From the NCBI GenBank assembly GCA_965229685.1, contig OZ245920.1, positions 2,294,001-2,358,000 on the forward strand: a DNA stretch of 64,000 bases. The letters run 5' to 3'. Origin of the DNA: Pacificispira sp033344895 (lineage in GTDB: Bacteria > Pseudomonadota > Alphaproteobacteria > UBA8366 > Aestuariispiraceae). The position numbers and the translations under genes are program-made. A model generated the notes under the pieces. That model was not told the origin of the DNA. It did no database searches and worked only from the letters and a program-made list of their open reading frames with translations. Of the stretch, positions 8,086 to 17,701 are shown one piece after another. Position 1 is the stretch's first letter, and every line of letters begins with the position of its first letter.

Positions 8086-9375
8086 TCAGCGTTCGATCCG
8101 GATCATGTGCGGCGGTTCGATGACCGCGTCGAGCTGCCCGATCCGGTCGAGCGCGCGGGTCATCCGCGCCTCGTCGGTTTCGTGCAATGTCAGTACGACG
8201 TCCACGGGCTCGTTTGGGTCCCGCCCGCGCTGAATTATCGATTCCATCGAGACATTTTCGTCACGTAGCGCCGCCGTCACACCGGCAATCACGCCCGGAC
8301 GGTCGAAGACCCGCAGCCGGACATAGTAAGCGCCGTGGCGACGGGCGACCGACAGGCTGGATGCCGGCTTCAGACTGTCGACCGGCACACCGAAAACCGG
8401 CGCCATGCGGCCGGCGGCAATATCCATCACGTCGCCGACCACCGCCGACGCCGTCGGACCGGCACCGGCCCCGCGTCCTTCCAGAACCGACGTGCCGACA
8501 GCATCCCCTTCGGTTACCACCGCATTGAAGACACCTTCGACGCCGGCAATCGGTGCGTCCGCCGGAACGAGAACGGGATGGACCCGCTGCATCACGCCGT
8601 CGGCCTCATCGGTGGCAATGCCCAGCAGTTTCACGCGATATCCCAGTTCCTCGGCATATTCGATATCCGCCGCTGCGATGCGCCCGATCCCTTCGATATG
8701 CACGCCGTCGAAATCCACGTCCCGCCCGAAAGCCAGGGCGGCCAGAATGGCCAGCTTGTGGGCCGCATCGATCCCATCGACGTCAAATGTCGGATCGGCC
8801 TCCGCATAGCCGAGATGCTGTGCCTCGGCCAGCACGTCGGCATAGGCGCGGCCGGTATCGCGCATCGTGGTCAGAATGTAGTTGCAGGTGCCGTTCAGGA
8901 TGCCCTGGACGCTTTCGATCCGGTTCCCTGCCAGGCCTTCGCGCAGCGCCTTGATGATCGGGATACCGCCAGCAACGGCGGCCTCGTAGTTCAGCGCCAG
9001 CCCCTTCGCCTCCGCGCGCCGGGCGAGTTCAGCGCCGTGCACCGCGATCAGGGCCTTGTTGGCCGTCACGACGTGACGCCCTGCATCCAGCGCCGCCTCG
9101 CAGGTTTCCTTGGCGATGCCTTCGCTGCCGCCGATCAGTTCGACGACAAGATCGCAATCTGCCTCCCGCGCCATGTCCACGGCGTTGTCGTACCAGGCCA
9201 TCCCGGAGATATCGCAGTCCCGATTACGGGTGCGGTCGCGTGCGGAAACAGCAGTTACCGTGACCGGCCGCCCGCATCGCATGGCAATCAACTCGCCCTG
9301 ACGCGCGAGCAGGGAAACAACCCCCGCCCCGACGGTACCCAATCCAGCAACGGCAATCTTCAACGCATCGGCCAT
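8086..9375 (-). CDS. hom: homoserine dehydrogenase
   Basis: A 429-residue NAD(P)-dependent enzyme that reduces aspartate semialdehyde to homoserine, the branch point to threonine and methionine. The N-terminus has the Rossmann motif GLGTVGAGV (about residues 11-19). The dimerisation/active-site region includes GILNGTCNYILTTM near residue 185 and the catalytic segment GYAEADPTFDVDGIDAAHK. The last 80 residues form an ACT domain (DRPGVIAGVTAAL), consistent with threonine feedback. No aspartokinase is fused. It begins 19 bases after the aminotransferase stop, so the two are likely cotranscribed. Confidence 0.95.
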   Translation of the reverse strand: MADALKIAVAGLGTVGAGVVSLLARQGELIAMRCGRPVTVTAVSARDRTRNRDCDISGMAWYDNAVDMAREADCDLVVELIGGSEGIAKETCEAALDAGRHVVTANKALIAVHGAELARRAEAKGLALNYEAAVAGGIPIIKALREGLAGNRIESVQGILNGTCNYILTTMRDTGRAYADVLAEAQHLGYAEADPTFDVDGIDAAHKLAILAALAFGRDVDFDGVHIEGIGRIAAADIEYAEELGYRVKLLGIATDEADGVMQRVHPVLVPADAPIAGVEGVFNAVVTEGDAVGTSVLEGRGAGAGPTASAVVGDVMDIAAGRMAPVFGVPVDSLKPASSLSVARRHGAYYVRLRVFDRPGVIAGVTAALRDENVSMESIIQRGRDPNEPVDVVLTLHETDEARMTRALDRIGQLDAVIEPPHMIRIER

Positions 9376-9394
9376 CGATATCCCCTACCCTCTC

Positions 9395-10603
9395 CTATTC
9401 GTCCGCGGCCAGGAAACCGCGAATGTTCCGCAGTGCCTGCCGGATGCGCTGGGTATTCTCAACGAGCCCGAAACGCAAGTATCCCTCGCCGTATTCCCCG
9501 AACCCGACGCCCGGCGCCACAGCGACATCCGCCTTCTCAAGCAGCAGTTTGGCGAATTCCAGCGACCCCATATTGCTGAACCGTTCCGGCAGCGGGGCCC
9601 AGACGAACATCGTCGCCTCCGGCGACGGCACTTTCCATCCCGCCTTGTTCAGCCCGTCGACCAGCACATCGCGCCGCTCCTTGTAGAGCGCGCGCACCTC
9701 GTCGACGCAGTCCTGCGGTCCGTTCATCGCGGCCGTCGCCGCAACCTGGATCGGCGTGAAGGCGCCGTAATCGACATAGGACTTTATGCGCGCCAGAGCC
9801 GCGATCAGCTTCTTGTTGCCGGCCGCAAAGCCGATGCGCCAGCCGGGCATCGAATACGTCTTGCTGAGGGAGGTGAACTCCACTGCGATATCGCGCGCCT
9901 GCGGCACCTGAAGGATGGAGGGCGGCGGCACATCGCCGAAATAGATCTCCGAATAGGCGATGTCGGAAAGGATGTAGATTTCGTGGTGCCTGCAGAAATC
10001 CACAACTTCTTCATAGAAATCCAGATCGACGCATTGCGCGGTCGGGTTCTGCGGAAAGTTCAGCACGACGGCCAGCGGTTTCGGAATTGAATGCGCGACC
10101 GCACGGCTCAGCGCATCCATGAAGTTCTGACGGAACACCGCAAGCGGCTGATCCATCTCGCCCCCTGCCGGCAGGCTGCGGATCGCACCGCCGGCGATGA
10201 TGAAGCCGAAACTGTGGATCGGATAGCACGGATTGGGAACCAGCACGATGTCGCCAGGGCTGGTGATTGCCTGCGCCAGGTTTGCCAGCCCCTCCTTCGA
10301 GCCCAGGGTGACGATTGCTTCCGACTCCGGATCGATCGCAACATTGAACCGGCGCTCATAATAGGCGCTCAGGGCCTTTCGCAGCCCCGGAATCCCGCGG
10401 CTGGTGGAATAGCGATGGGTCCGGGGGTCCTGGACGGCCTCCACCATCTTGTCGACGATGTGCTGTGGCGTCGGGGAATCCGGATTGCCCATGCCGAAAT
10501 CGATGACGTCGGCACCGTCCTGCCGCAGTTGCGCCTTGGCGGCATTGACTTCGGCGAAGACATACGGGGGTAGACGGCGAATGCGGTGAAATTGATCGTT
10601 CAC
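9395..10603 (-). CDS. class I/II PLP aminotransferase (AlaC/aspartate type)
   Basis: 402 residues of fold-type I aminotransferase. The PLP lysine is in SLSKTYSMPGWRIGF, the cofactor Asp/Tyr region in YILSDIAYSEIYF, and the substrate-binding Arg near the end in GYLRFGLVEN. The N-terminus RRLPPYVFAEVNAAK and the motif DFGMGNPDSPTP are typical of the alanine/aspartate-like group often labelled AlaC or LL-diaminopimelate aminotransferase in alphaproteobacteria. Its position before hom suggests a role in aspartate-family amino acids. Substrate specificity cannot be read from sequence, so no symbol is given. The 160 bases upstream hold the likely promoter of the operon. Confidence 0.85.
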   Translation of the reverse strand: MNDQFHRIRRLPPYVFAEVNAAKAQLRQDGADVIDFGMGNPDSPTPQHIVDKMVEAVQDPRTHRYSTSRGIPGLRKALSAYYERRFNVAIDPESEAIVTLGSKEGLANLAQAITSPGDIVLVPNPCYPIHSFGFIIAGGAIRSLPAGGEMDQPLAVFRQNFMDALSRAVAHSIPKPLAVVLNFPQNPTAQCVDLDFYEEVVDFCRHHEIYILSDIAYSEIYFGDVPPPSILQVPQARDIAVEFTSLSKTYSMPGWRIGFAAGNKKLIAALARIKSYVDYGAFTPIQVAATAAMNGPQDCVDEVRALYKERRDVLVDGLNKAGWKVPSPEATMFVWAPLPERFSNMGSLEFAKLLLEKADVAVAPGVGFGEYGEGYLRFGLVENTQRIRQALRNIRGFLAADE

Positions 10604-10763
10604 CCGGCTGATCCTTGCTGCACGAAACGGCTGAAGTCCGGCGATGCGTCCGGCCTGTGTGTAATACCGGACGCGCGCGGCCAGATAAACGGTTATTCTG
10701 TGTTAATTGTGTAGTGATCGTGCGGTTTCTGGGGATATCCCGACCATATCGGACAGTCCCGCG

Positions 10764-12023
10764 CTAGTCCGACCTCTGAACAATGCCCCGCGCCACCAGA
10801 TCGTCGATTTCGGTTTCGCTCAGCCCGAGCGCATGTTGAAGAACCTCGACCGTGTCCTGGCCAAGCACCGGCGCCGCACGGTCGCTCACCGGCGCCGCAC
10901 CATCATATCGGATCGGGCTGGACACGGTCGGTACCGACCCCAGGCTGGCATGCGGAAGCTCCCGGACCAGCCCGCGCGCCACGGCGTGAGGATCCGCAAA
11001 GACCTCTTCGATCGTGTTGATCGGCCCACAGGGCACCCCGACATTCTTCAGCGCCTCCAACCAGTCGTCGCGCCGGCGGCTACCCAGCACCGGTTCGAGC
11101 ATCGCGCTGAGCGCTACCCGGTTTGCCACACGCGCCGAATTTGTCGCGTAGTCCGGATCGTCCGGCAGATCGGTCAGCCCCGCGACCTGACAGAACTTGC
11201 GGAACTGGCCGTCATTGCCGACCGCAAGAATGAGATGACCATCGGACGCCGCATAGGTCTCATAGGGTGCAATATTCGGATGCTTGTTGCCCATCCGGAC
11301 CGGTGACTTGCCGCTGATCAGGTAGTTCATCGCCTGATTGGCCAGACTGGCGGCGCAAACATCATACAGCGCCATGTCGATATGGCGCCCGCGCCCTGTC
11401 TGATGGCGTTCATTCAGGGCGGCCAGAATGGCGATGGCCGCGTTCAGGCCCGTCAGGATATCCACCACCGCGACACCGACTTTTGTCGGTTCCCCGCCCG
11501 GCTGATCGTCTCCGGGGCCGGTGATGCTCATCAATCCCGCCATGCCCTGGATCATCAGATCATAGCCGGCTTGAGAAGCACGCGGGCCGCTCTGACCGAA
11601 ACCGGTGATGGAACAGACGATCAGGCGCGGATTGACCGCATGCAGGGATGCAGGGTCTAGACCATAGCGAGCCAGATCGCCGACCTTGAAGTTTTCGATC
11701 AGGATGTCGGATTCTGCGGCGAGTTTCCGGACAAGTGCCGCGCCTTCCGGCGACTTCAGGTCGATGGCGAGCGATTTCTTGCCCCGGTTCGCCCCCATGA
11801 AATAGGCGGCTTCTCCCCGCCCCTCGGTCCCGTCGGCCCGGGCATAGGGTGGGCCCCAACCGCGCGTGTCGTCCCCGCTACCGGGCCGTTCGACCTTGAT
11901 GACCTCGGCACCGAGATCGGCCAGCATCTGGGCTGTCCATGGGCCGGCAAGAATACGGGACAGGTCGAGTACCCTAACCCCCTTCAGAGGGGTGGGAGGG
12001 GAAGCGGGGGGTGCCGAAGACAT
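10764..12023 (-). CDS. family III CoA-transferase (CaiB/BaiF)
   Basis: A 419-residue CoA-transferase of the formyl-CoA/carnitine-CoA transferase fold, moving CoA between carboxylic acids. The N-terminus VRVLDLSRILAGPW and ADLGAEVIKVERP is characteristic. SITGFGQSGPRASQAGYDL contains the Asp that forms the acyl-aspartyl intermediate, and GRGRHIDMALYD follows around residue 215. The acid substrate cannot be told from sequence. It lies seven bases after the OmpA-domain lipoprotein gene, but the two show no functional link, and no acyl-CoA dehydrogenase or ligase stands beside it. Confidence 0.9.
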   Translation of the reverse strand: MSSAPPASPPTPLKGVRVLDLSRILAGPWTAQMLADLGAEVIKVERPGSGDDTRGWGPPYARADGTEGRGEAAYFMGANRGKKSLAIDLKSPEGAALVRKLAAESDILIENFKVGDLARYGLDPASLHAVNPRLIVCSITGFGQSGPRASQAGYDLMIQGMAGLMSITGPGDDQPGGEPTKVGVAVVDILTGLNAAIAILAALNERHQTGRGRHIDMALYDVCAASLANQAMNYLISGKSPVRMGNKHPNIAPYETYAASDGHLILAVGNDGQFRKFCQVAGLTDLPDDPDYATNSARVANRVALSAMLEPVLGSRRRDDWLEALKNVGVPCGPINTIEEVFADPHAVARGLVRELPHASLGSVPTVSSPIRYDGAAPVSDRAAPVLGQDTVEVLQHALGLSETEIDDLVARGIVQRSD

Positions 12024-12029
12024 GAGACC

Positions 12030-13157
12030 TCAATACTGCAGGAAGATTTCCGCCCGACGGTTGCCGGCCTGACCGGCTTCCGTCTCTTCAGAATACTTCA
12101 GTTCCTGCGCGCCGCGAGCGTCGACGACGATCTGCTCCAACGGGATTCCGGCGCTGACCAGCGTCTGCCCAACCGCGGCGGCACGGTCCAGAGAGACCTT
12201 GTAATTGACCAGCGCCTGTTGCGATTCCGACCCGCTCGCGCCGGACCGGCTGGAATGGCCGACGATTACAACGCGTTTGCCGCCGTCACGATTATAGATC
12301 TGCGCGACCTGTTGAAGAATGCCACGGTCCCGTTCGGTCAGCGTGGCGCCGCCGCTTGGAAAGTAGATCGTCGCAATCATCTGGGAGCGCGTCGGAATGG
12401 CGGTCTGCGCCGCGGCGGCGGCAGTCTGGTTCGCCGGCGGCGCCGTTGTCGGCGCGGCGCTGGGCGGCGGCGGCGCGGCCTGAACCGGGGCCGAAGACGA
12501 CGACGGCGTCAACGGCTGCGGCGCCGGAGCCGGCGTCGGGACGGGCTGCGGCGCGGCCTGCGTGGCGGCTGACTGACTGGCTGTGCTCGGCTGCGGCACC
12601 GGTACCGCACGGGGCGCCGGAGCCGGTGTTGGAACCGGCGTCGGGGCCGGAGCCGCCTGAGCAGATGCTGCGGGCTGGGGCGCGGGCACCGGCTGCGGTA
12701 CGGGCGCGGGCTGTGGTGCCTGAACGGTCGACGGCGCTTCGGGAGGCGGTGTGATGCTGGATGCGGTCGGCGGCTCGGCAGGCGGTGCAGCCGGGTTCGG
12801 CGGCGTCGTGATGCGCAGCGGCGGCGACTCCTTGCGGATCACCTCATCGGAATACAAGGCGTTTTCACGATCCGCGGTCAGCACATCGGCAAGCGCAAGA
12901 TATTCCCGCTTGATCCCTGGTTCCGCCGGTGCACTCGGCACTGAGCCTATGGCGGGATAATCACCGTCTTCACCCGGAATCGGCTTCGGTTCGGTGTCTT
13001 CGGTGACTTCCGCATCGCTGTCGAACCAGCTGACCGGGTTTACGGCCTCGACAATGTCACGGCTGGTATCGCATGCGCTCAGCAGCAGCGGCAGCGCCGA
13101 TATTGTCGCGATTTTCACCAAACGTCCAAAATTCGAACCGCTCATTAACCCCACCAT
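12030..13157 (-). CDS. OmpA-domain lipoprotein with long Pro/Ala linker
   Basis: 375 residues. A signal peptide ends in the lipobox LLLSAC (Cys near residue 29), so the protein is expected to be lipid-anchored, probably in the outer membrane. A long low-complexity linker rich in P, A, Q and V (about residues 120-250, many PQP and PAP units) leads to a C-terminal OmpA-like peptidoglycan-binding domain: IYFPSGGATLTERD, VIVGHSSRSG and the end motif NRRAEIFL. It therefore probably ties the outer membrane to the cell wall, like Pal but with a long spacer. A second start at 13145 (MSGSNFGRLVK) gives a shorter signal peptide and is equally plausible. It is divergent from phaC. Confidence 0.8.
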   Translation of the reverse strand: MVGLMSGSNFGRLVKIATISALPLLLSACDTSRDIVEAVNPVSWFDSDAEVTEDTEPKPIPGEDGDYPAIGSVPSAPAEPGIKREYLALADVLTADRENALYSDEVIRKESPPLRITTPPNPAAPPAEPPTASSITPPPEAPSTVQAPQPAPVPQPVPAPQPAASAQAAPAPTPVPTPAPAPRAVPVPQPSTASQSAATQAAPQPVPTPAPAPQPLTPSSSSAPVQAAPPPPSAAPTTAPPANQTAAAAAQTAIPTRSQMIATIYFPSGGATLTERDRGILQQVAQIYNRDGGKRVVIVGHSSRSGASGSESQQALVNYKVSLDRAAAVGQTLVSAGIPLEQIVVDARGAQELKYSEETEAGQAGNRRAEIFLQY

Positions 13158-13495
13158 TTTGCCTTGTTCGACTGCTTGCCAGTCGTCATTTCTTTCCGCC
13201 GCTGAGCGTCCTCCGAAGCAATTCGTCCGGAATCGGCAGCGGCGCGCATCATAAGGGCCGCACCCTTCCCCGGCAACAGAACCCTATGGTTTCAACGGGA
13301 TTACCGATGCGTGAAAGATGCGTCATTTCCGCACCCGCTGCCTTGAGCTGTTGGGAGTTTTGTTGCACTGCACTATATCAATATCGAGGCAGTAAACGGG
13401 GAGTCGGCCCGTGCCGTCTACCCGAATGCGCCCGGAACGTGTTATGCCGTAAACGACATAATATTCGCCCAACGCGAAGAAGGGAGACCGTGTTC
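13158..13495. promoter_or_regulatory. divergent intergenic region, lipoprotein / phaC
   Basis: 338 bases with no convincing gene; the long plus-strand frame through it has no coding character before the phaC start. It must hold promoters for both genes. TTGCACTGCA at 13363-13372 resembles the TGC-containing sites bound by the polyhydroxyalkanoate repressor PhaR in other proteobacteria, but the match is short. The phaC leader ends with AGGGAG, 13 bases before the ATG. Confidence 0.35.
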
Positions 13496-15316
13496 ATGAG
13501 TGATCCGTCCTCTGGTCCTTCAGATCCCAATAACTGGCCCGACCCCGTGGAATGGTCGCGGACGATGACCGAAATCGCAGAACGCAGCCAGCGCCTAGTG
13601 CAGGATTTCCTGGCGCGACAGAACCAGGACGGCGAAAGCCCTCTCGGTCACGGCGACCCGCTCAACATCGGCCAGACCTTTCTTGAAATGACTCAGGCCA
13701 TGATGATGAATCCCGGCGCTGTCATGCAGGCCAATTTCAATCTGTGGTCCGACTACATGAACCTTTGGGCCTCCACGACACGCAAGATGCTCGGCCAGGA
13801 CAGCGAAACGCTGATCGAGCCAGCCCGCGACGACCGACGCTTCAAGGACGCAACCTGGTCGGAGAACGCGCTGTTCGACTACATAAAGCAGTCCTATCTG
13901 CTCACAGCGCGCTGGATGCAATCCACCGTCCACGACGTCGAAGGTCTGGACGACAAGACCATGAAGAAGGTCGATTTCTACACCCGTCAGTTCGCCGATG
14001 CGATGGCGCCGACCAACTTCCTGATGACCAACCCGGAAGTGCTGCGCGAGACCCTCGATACGAAGGGCGACAATCTGGTCCGCGGATTGGAAAACATGCT
14101 GTCCGACCTTGAGAAGGGTAAGGGCAAGCTGCGTATATCCATGACGGATGCGGATGCGTTCGAGGTCGGCGGCAACCTTGCGACCAGCCCGGGACAGGTC
14201 GTCTATCAGAACGACCTGATCCAGCTGATCCAGTACGCCCCGACGACCAAAACCGTGCACAAGGTGCCGCTGCTCATCGTGCCACCCTGGATCAACAAGT
14301 TCTACATCCTGGATTTACGGGAGAAGAACAGCTTCATCAAATGGGCCGTCGGTCAGGGCCTGACCGTCTATGTCATTTCCTGGGTCAATCCGGACCGCGA
14401 ACTCGCGAACAAGTCGTTCAGCGACTACATGCTGGAAGGTCCGCTGACCGCCATCGATCAGATTGAAAAGATTACCGGGGAGCCGTCGGTCAACATGATC
14501 GGCTACTGCCTGGGCGGCACGCTGACGGCCGCGACGCTGGCCTACCTGCAGGCAAAGGGGCAGCAGAACAGGGTCAAGTCGGTCACCTATTTCACGACAA
14601 TGATCGACTTTGCCGAGGCCGGGGAACTGGAAGTCTTCATCGATGAGGAACAGCTGGCCGCCCTTGAGGCAAAGATGAACGAGCGCGGCTATCTGGAAGG
14701 CACCGAGATGGCCACGACCTTCAACATGCTGCGGGCCAACGACCTGATCTGGTCCTTTGTCGTGAACAACTATCTGATGGGCAAGGACCCCTTCCCCTTC
14801 GACCTGCTGTATTGGAACAGCGATTCAACCCGCATGCCTGCGGCGATGCATTCCTTCTATCTGCGCAAGATGTATCTGGAGAATGCGCTGATCGAGCCAG
14901 GCGGGATCGAACTGGACGGTGTGCCGATCGACCTTACCAAGGTGAAGACACCGACTTTCGTGCTGTCCACGCGCGAAGACCATATCGCGCCGTGGAAATC
15001 GACCTATGCCGCTGTGAACACCTATGCCGGCCCGGTGAAATTCTGCCTCGCCGGCTCCGGCCATATCGCGGGCGTGATCAACCCACCCAACCCGGACAAG
15101 CCGAAATACGGATACTGGCTTTATAACCGCAAGGTGAAGGACCCGGACGCGTGGCTGGAAAAAGCCACCCAGCACGAAGGGTCATGGTGGCCGGAATGGA
15201 AGAAATGGCTGGAGAAGTCGGCGGGCCCACAGGTCGAAGCCCGTGAACCGGGCTGCGGCAAGGTCGAGCCGATCGAGCCGGCTCCCGGATCTTACGTGAA
15301 GACCAGGATCGTGTGA
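13496..15316 (+). CDS. phaC: class I poly(3-hydroxyalkanoate) synthase
   Basis: 606 residues, polymerising hydroxyacyl-CoA into PHA storage granules. The alpha/beta-hydrolase core has the lipase-like box GYCLGGT with the catalytic Cys near residue 333, the Asp in LSTREDHIAPW and the His in AGSGHIAGVINPP. PLLIVPPWINKFYILDL is the conserved strand before the active site. Length and a single subunit without an adjacent phaE place it in class I. The ATG at 13496 (MSDPSSGPSDP) is chosen because the upstream frame lacks family similarity. No phaA, phaB, phasin or PhaR gene is in the window, so the rest of the pathway is elsewhere. Confidence 0.95.
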   Translation: MSDPSSGPSDPNNWPDPVEWSRTMTEIAERSQRLVQDFLARQNQDGESPLGHGDPLNIGQTFLEMTQAMMMNPGAVMQANFNLWSDYMNLWASTTRKMLGQDSETLIEPARDDRRFKDATWSENALFDYIKQSYLLTARWMQSTVHDVEGLDDKTMKKVDFYTRQFADAMAPTNFLMTNPEVLRETLDTKGDNLVRGLENMLSDLEKGKGKLRISMTDADAFEVGGNLATSPGQVVYQNDLIQLIQYAPTTKTVHKVPLLIVPPWINKFYILDLREKNSFIKWAVGQGLTVYVISWVNPDRELANKSFSDYMLEGPLTAIDQIEKITGEPSVNMIGYCLGGTLTAATLAYLQAKGQQNRVKSVTYFTTMIDFAEAGELEVFIDEEQLAALEAKMNERGYLEGTEMATTFNMLRANDLIWSFVVNNYLMGKDPFPFDLLYWNSDSTRMPAAMHSFYLRKMYLENALIEPGGIELDGVPIDLTKVKTPTFVLSTREDHIAPWKSTYAAVNTYAGPVKFCLAGSGHIAGVINPPNPDKPKYGYWLYNRKVKDPDAWLEKATQHEGSWWPEWKKWLEKSAGPQVEAREPGCGKVEPIEPAPGSYVKTRIV

Positions 15317-15415
15317 TCGATCAAATTTGTCCGACATTGTATCTATCCCAAACCGATCATTAACGATCTGCTGTCAATTTGGCATGACAGGTTCAGATCG
15401 ATTGGGAGTGGTACA

Positions 15416-16567
15416 GTGGGCAAATCGATTATTCTGGAGCGCAAGGAAGGCGAAAAGTCCGACGGTTTTCTCGATCAGGAGCTCATCCTCTTCGGACCGG
15501 GCGACGGTGAAACCGCCCAAAGACTGCGCAGCGCAATGTCCGCGGAGTTCGAGGTGTCAACGCCGAAGACTTCGCTGGATTTCATGCGAACGATTGCGGA
15601 ATCCAAGGGGCGTTTCGCCTGCGTGATCCTGGATATGACAGCGGGGCACGGCCGAAATCCGGAGCTTGTCCTCAAGGACGCCATCCGTCATCTCGATGCC
15701 CGCCCCGAAGGTCCTTCGGCGAAGCTTGTCGTTCTGTCGGAAACCATGGATCAGGCGGTCGCCATCCAGGAAAGCTTTCGCCGCGTCGACCGATCGATTG
15801 TCCGGCCCGAAAGCTGGGGCGACATCTACGCTGCAACCGCGAATGCCCTGACGGTCCGTGACGAGATTTCCTGGGAGAATTTGAGCCCCATCCAGCGCGG
15901 TCTGCTGAAACAAACCCGGCGCAACATCGCCAAGCTGCAGGAAAGCACCGCCCAGGGGGCCGCACTGGAGCAGGACACCCTGGCGGAGATCTCCGGGCAG
16001 TTGATCCGGGCCGCCTCCGGCGGTGAACTGATTGGCGCCATGGACGCCCTGAGATCGCATCATGCGGACACGTTCGGCCACAGCCTCAAGGTCGCGGGCT
16101 GGATGACGACCTTCGGCATGCATCTCGGTTTTCGCAAGACGGATATGGAGGTCGTCGCGCAGGGCGGCCTCTGCCACGACCTGGGCAAATGGGTGGTCCC
16201 CAATGAAATCCTGTCCTCGCCGAACCGACTCTCCCCGGAGGAACTGGAGATCATGCGCCGTCATCCCGACGGCGCCCGGGTGACATTGGAAAAGACAGAC
16301 TGGCTATCCTTCCCGGTCCGGGCCTGCATGGAAATGCACCACGAGAAACTGGATGGCACCGGCTACCCCTATGGCCTGAAAGGTGCGGAAATTCATGAGC
16401 TGGCGCTGATCTGCGCCATCGCGGATGTGTTCTCGGCCCTGACCGAAAGGCGCTCCTACAAGCCTGCCATGTCCAAGCAGAAGGCCTTCAACATCATGGA
16501 TGAGATGGTGGCGAACGGCCATCTCGACGGTCCCCTTCTTGAGAAGTTCAAGGAAGTGGCCAGCTGA
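15416..16567 (+). CDS. HD-GYP domain protein with degenerate receiver
   Basis: 383 residues. The C-terminal half is an HD-GYP phosphodiesterase domain, expected to hydrolyse cyclic di-GMP: SHHADTFGHSLKV, the HD pair in GLCHDLGKWVVP (about residue 245), MEMHHEKLDGTGYPYG with the GYP motif, and ADVFSALTERRSYK. The first 140 residues resemble a response-regulator fold (ILDMTAG could hold the phosphoacceptor Asp). The acidic pair is missing and the usual C-terminal Lys is replaced by Arg in IVRPES, so phosphorylation is doubtful. The start is GTG at 15416 with GGGAG eleven bases before it. The enzyme probably lowers cyclic di-GMP and may bear on the motile/sessile switch, an inference from the family. 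Confidence 0.85.
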   Translation: MGKSIILERKEGEKSDGFLDQELILFGPGDGETAQRLRSAMSAEFEVSTPKTSLDFMRTIAESKGRFACVILDMTAGHGRNPELVLKDAIRHLDARPEGPSAKLVVLSETMDQAVAIQESFRRVDRSIVRPESWGDIYAATANALTVRDEISWENLSPIQRGLLKQTRRNIAKLQESTAQGAALEQDTLAEISGQLIRAASGGELIGAMDALRSHHADTFGHSLKVAGWMTTFGMHLGFRKTDMEVVAQGGLCHDLGKWVVPNEILSSPNRLSPEELEIMRRHPDGARVTLEKTDWLSFPVRACMEMHHEKLDGTGYPYGLKGAEIHELALICAIADVFSALTERRSYKPAMSKQKAFNIMDEMVANGHLDGPLLEKFKEVAS

Positions 16568-16727
16568 TTACCGACATACCGCCAAGTCGACGGACACCGC
16601 CGGGAAGAAAGCGCCCGGCGGTTACACAGGTGCGTAAAGTCGTGAAATGACAAACATTCAAAACTAGCATAGTATACGTATGGATTCGCTTCCGGCTCCC
16701 TCTGATAACTGAAAGGGAGGTATCGAG

Positions 16728-17591
16728 ATGCAGGCCATACGAAATCCAATCGAAGTGGGCATCGATGCCCTGAAGAATGCCGGGGCGGACCTGATGTCCG
16801 TCGCGGATGCCATGCATGGCGAGGCGGTTCATAACCGAACCGGTGTCCCCGTCGTGAAACGGATCGGCGTCGCGGACGTCCGGGCCGCGCTGAAGGCGGG
16901 GCTGGACGATTTCGCTGCCTGTCGGACCGACGTCGTCTTCATCTGTTTGATCTACCCCATCGTCGGCATATTGCTGGCCCGGGCGGCCCTGCACTATTCC
17001 ATGCTGCCGCTCCTGTTCCCGGCCGCATCCGGCTTCGCGTTGCTGGCGCCTCTGGCGGCAATCGGGCTCTACGAGATGAGTCGCCGCCGGGAACTGGGAC
17101 TTGAGGTGAAATGGTCCAGCGCCTTCGGGCTCATCGCATCCCCGCGTTTCGGTGCCATGCTGATCTTCGGTCTGGGGCTGATTGCCGTCTTCATGACCTG
17201 GCTGGCCGTAGCGCATATGCTCTACAGCGCCACTTTGGGGCCGGAACCGCCGACCTCGATCATCGGATTTGCCGATGACATCCTGACGACAGGTGCTGGG
17301 TGGACCATGATGGTGCTTGGCACAGCCATCGGCTTCGTGTTTGCGCTCGCGGTCTTCGCCGTCAGCGTCGTCTCCTTCCCGTTGATGCTGGACCGGAATG
17401 TCGGCCTGGGCACCGCGGTTGCGACCTCGATCCGCGTGGTCAGCCGCAATCCGCGACCGATGGCGGTCTGGGCTTTCATACTGGCCGCCGGCCTTGTGAT
17501 CGGAACGATTCCCTTCTTCCTGGGACTGATCGTCATTCTGCCGATCCTGGGCCATGCGACATGGCACATCTACCGCAAGACGGTCGCCTGA
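16728..17591 (+). CDS. DUF2189 integral membrane protein
   Basis: 287 residues with about five or six hydrophobic segments, matching the DUF2189 family by its overall pattern: a soluble N-terminus with VKRIGVADVRAALKAG, then CRTDVVFICLIYPIVGILLA, and later VSFPLMLDRNVGLGTAVATS, a conserved stretch of the family. Function is unknown; some relatives lie near cytochrome oxidase genes, but no such genes are here. AGGGAGG stands ten bases before the ATG at 16728, a strong ribosome site. It has its own leader of 160 bases after the HD-GYP gene. Confidence 0.7.
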   Translation: MQAIRNPIEVGIDALKNAGADLMSVADAMHGEAVHNRTGVPVVKRIGVADVRAALKAGLDDFAACRTDVVFICLIYPIVGILLARAALHYSMLPLLFPAASGFALLAPLAAIGLYEMSRRRELGLEVKWSSAFGLIASPRFGAMLIFGLGLIAVFMTWLAVAHMLYSATLGPEPPTSIIGFADDILTTGAGWTMMVLGTAIGFVFALAVFAVSVVSFPLMLDRNVGLGTAVATSIRVVSRNPRPMAVWAFILAAGLVIGTIPFFLGLIVILPILGHATWHIYRKTVA

Positions 17592-17701
17592 TCGCTCCGT
17601 TCGGGGGCAGGAGTTGAACAGCCTGTCCCCGAATTCCTGTTCCGGGTACAGGCTTTTGCGTTAGGGTCCGGCACCTCGTCCCCAAACGGAGTGCCGACCC
17701 C

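Noticed and set aside
13363..13372. PhaR operator before phaC
   Set aside because: Ten bases of TGC-type similarity only; mentioned in the intergenic entry but not claimed as a site.
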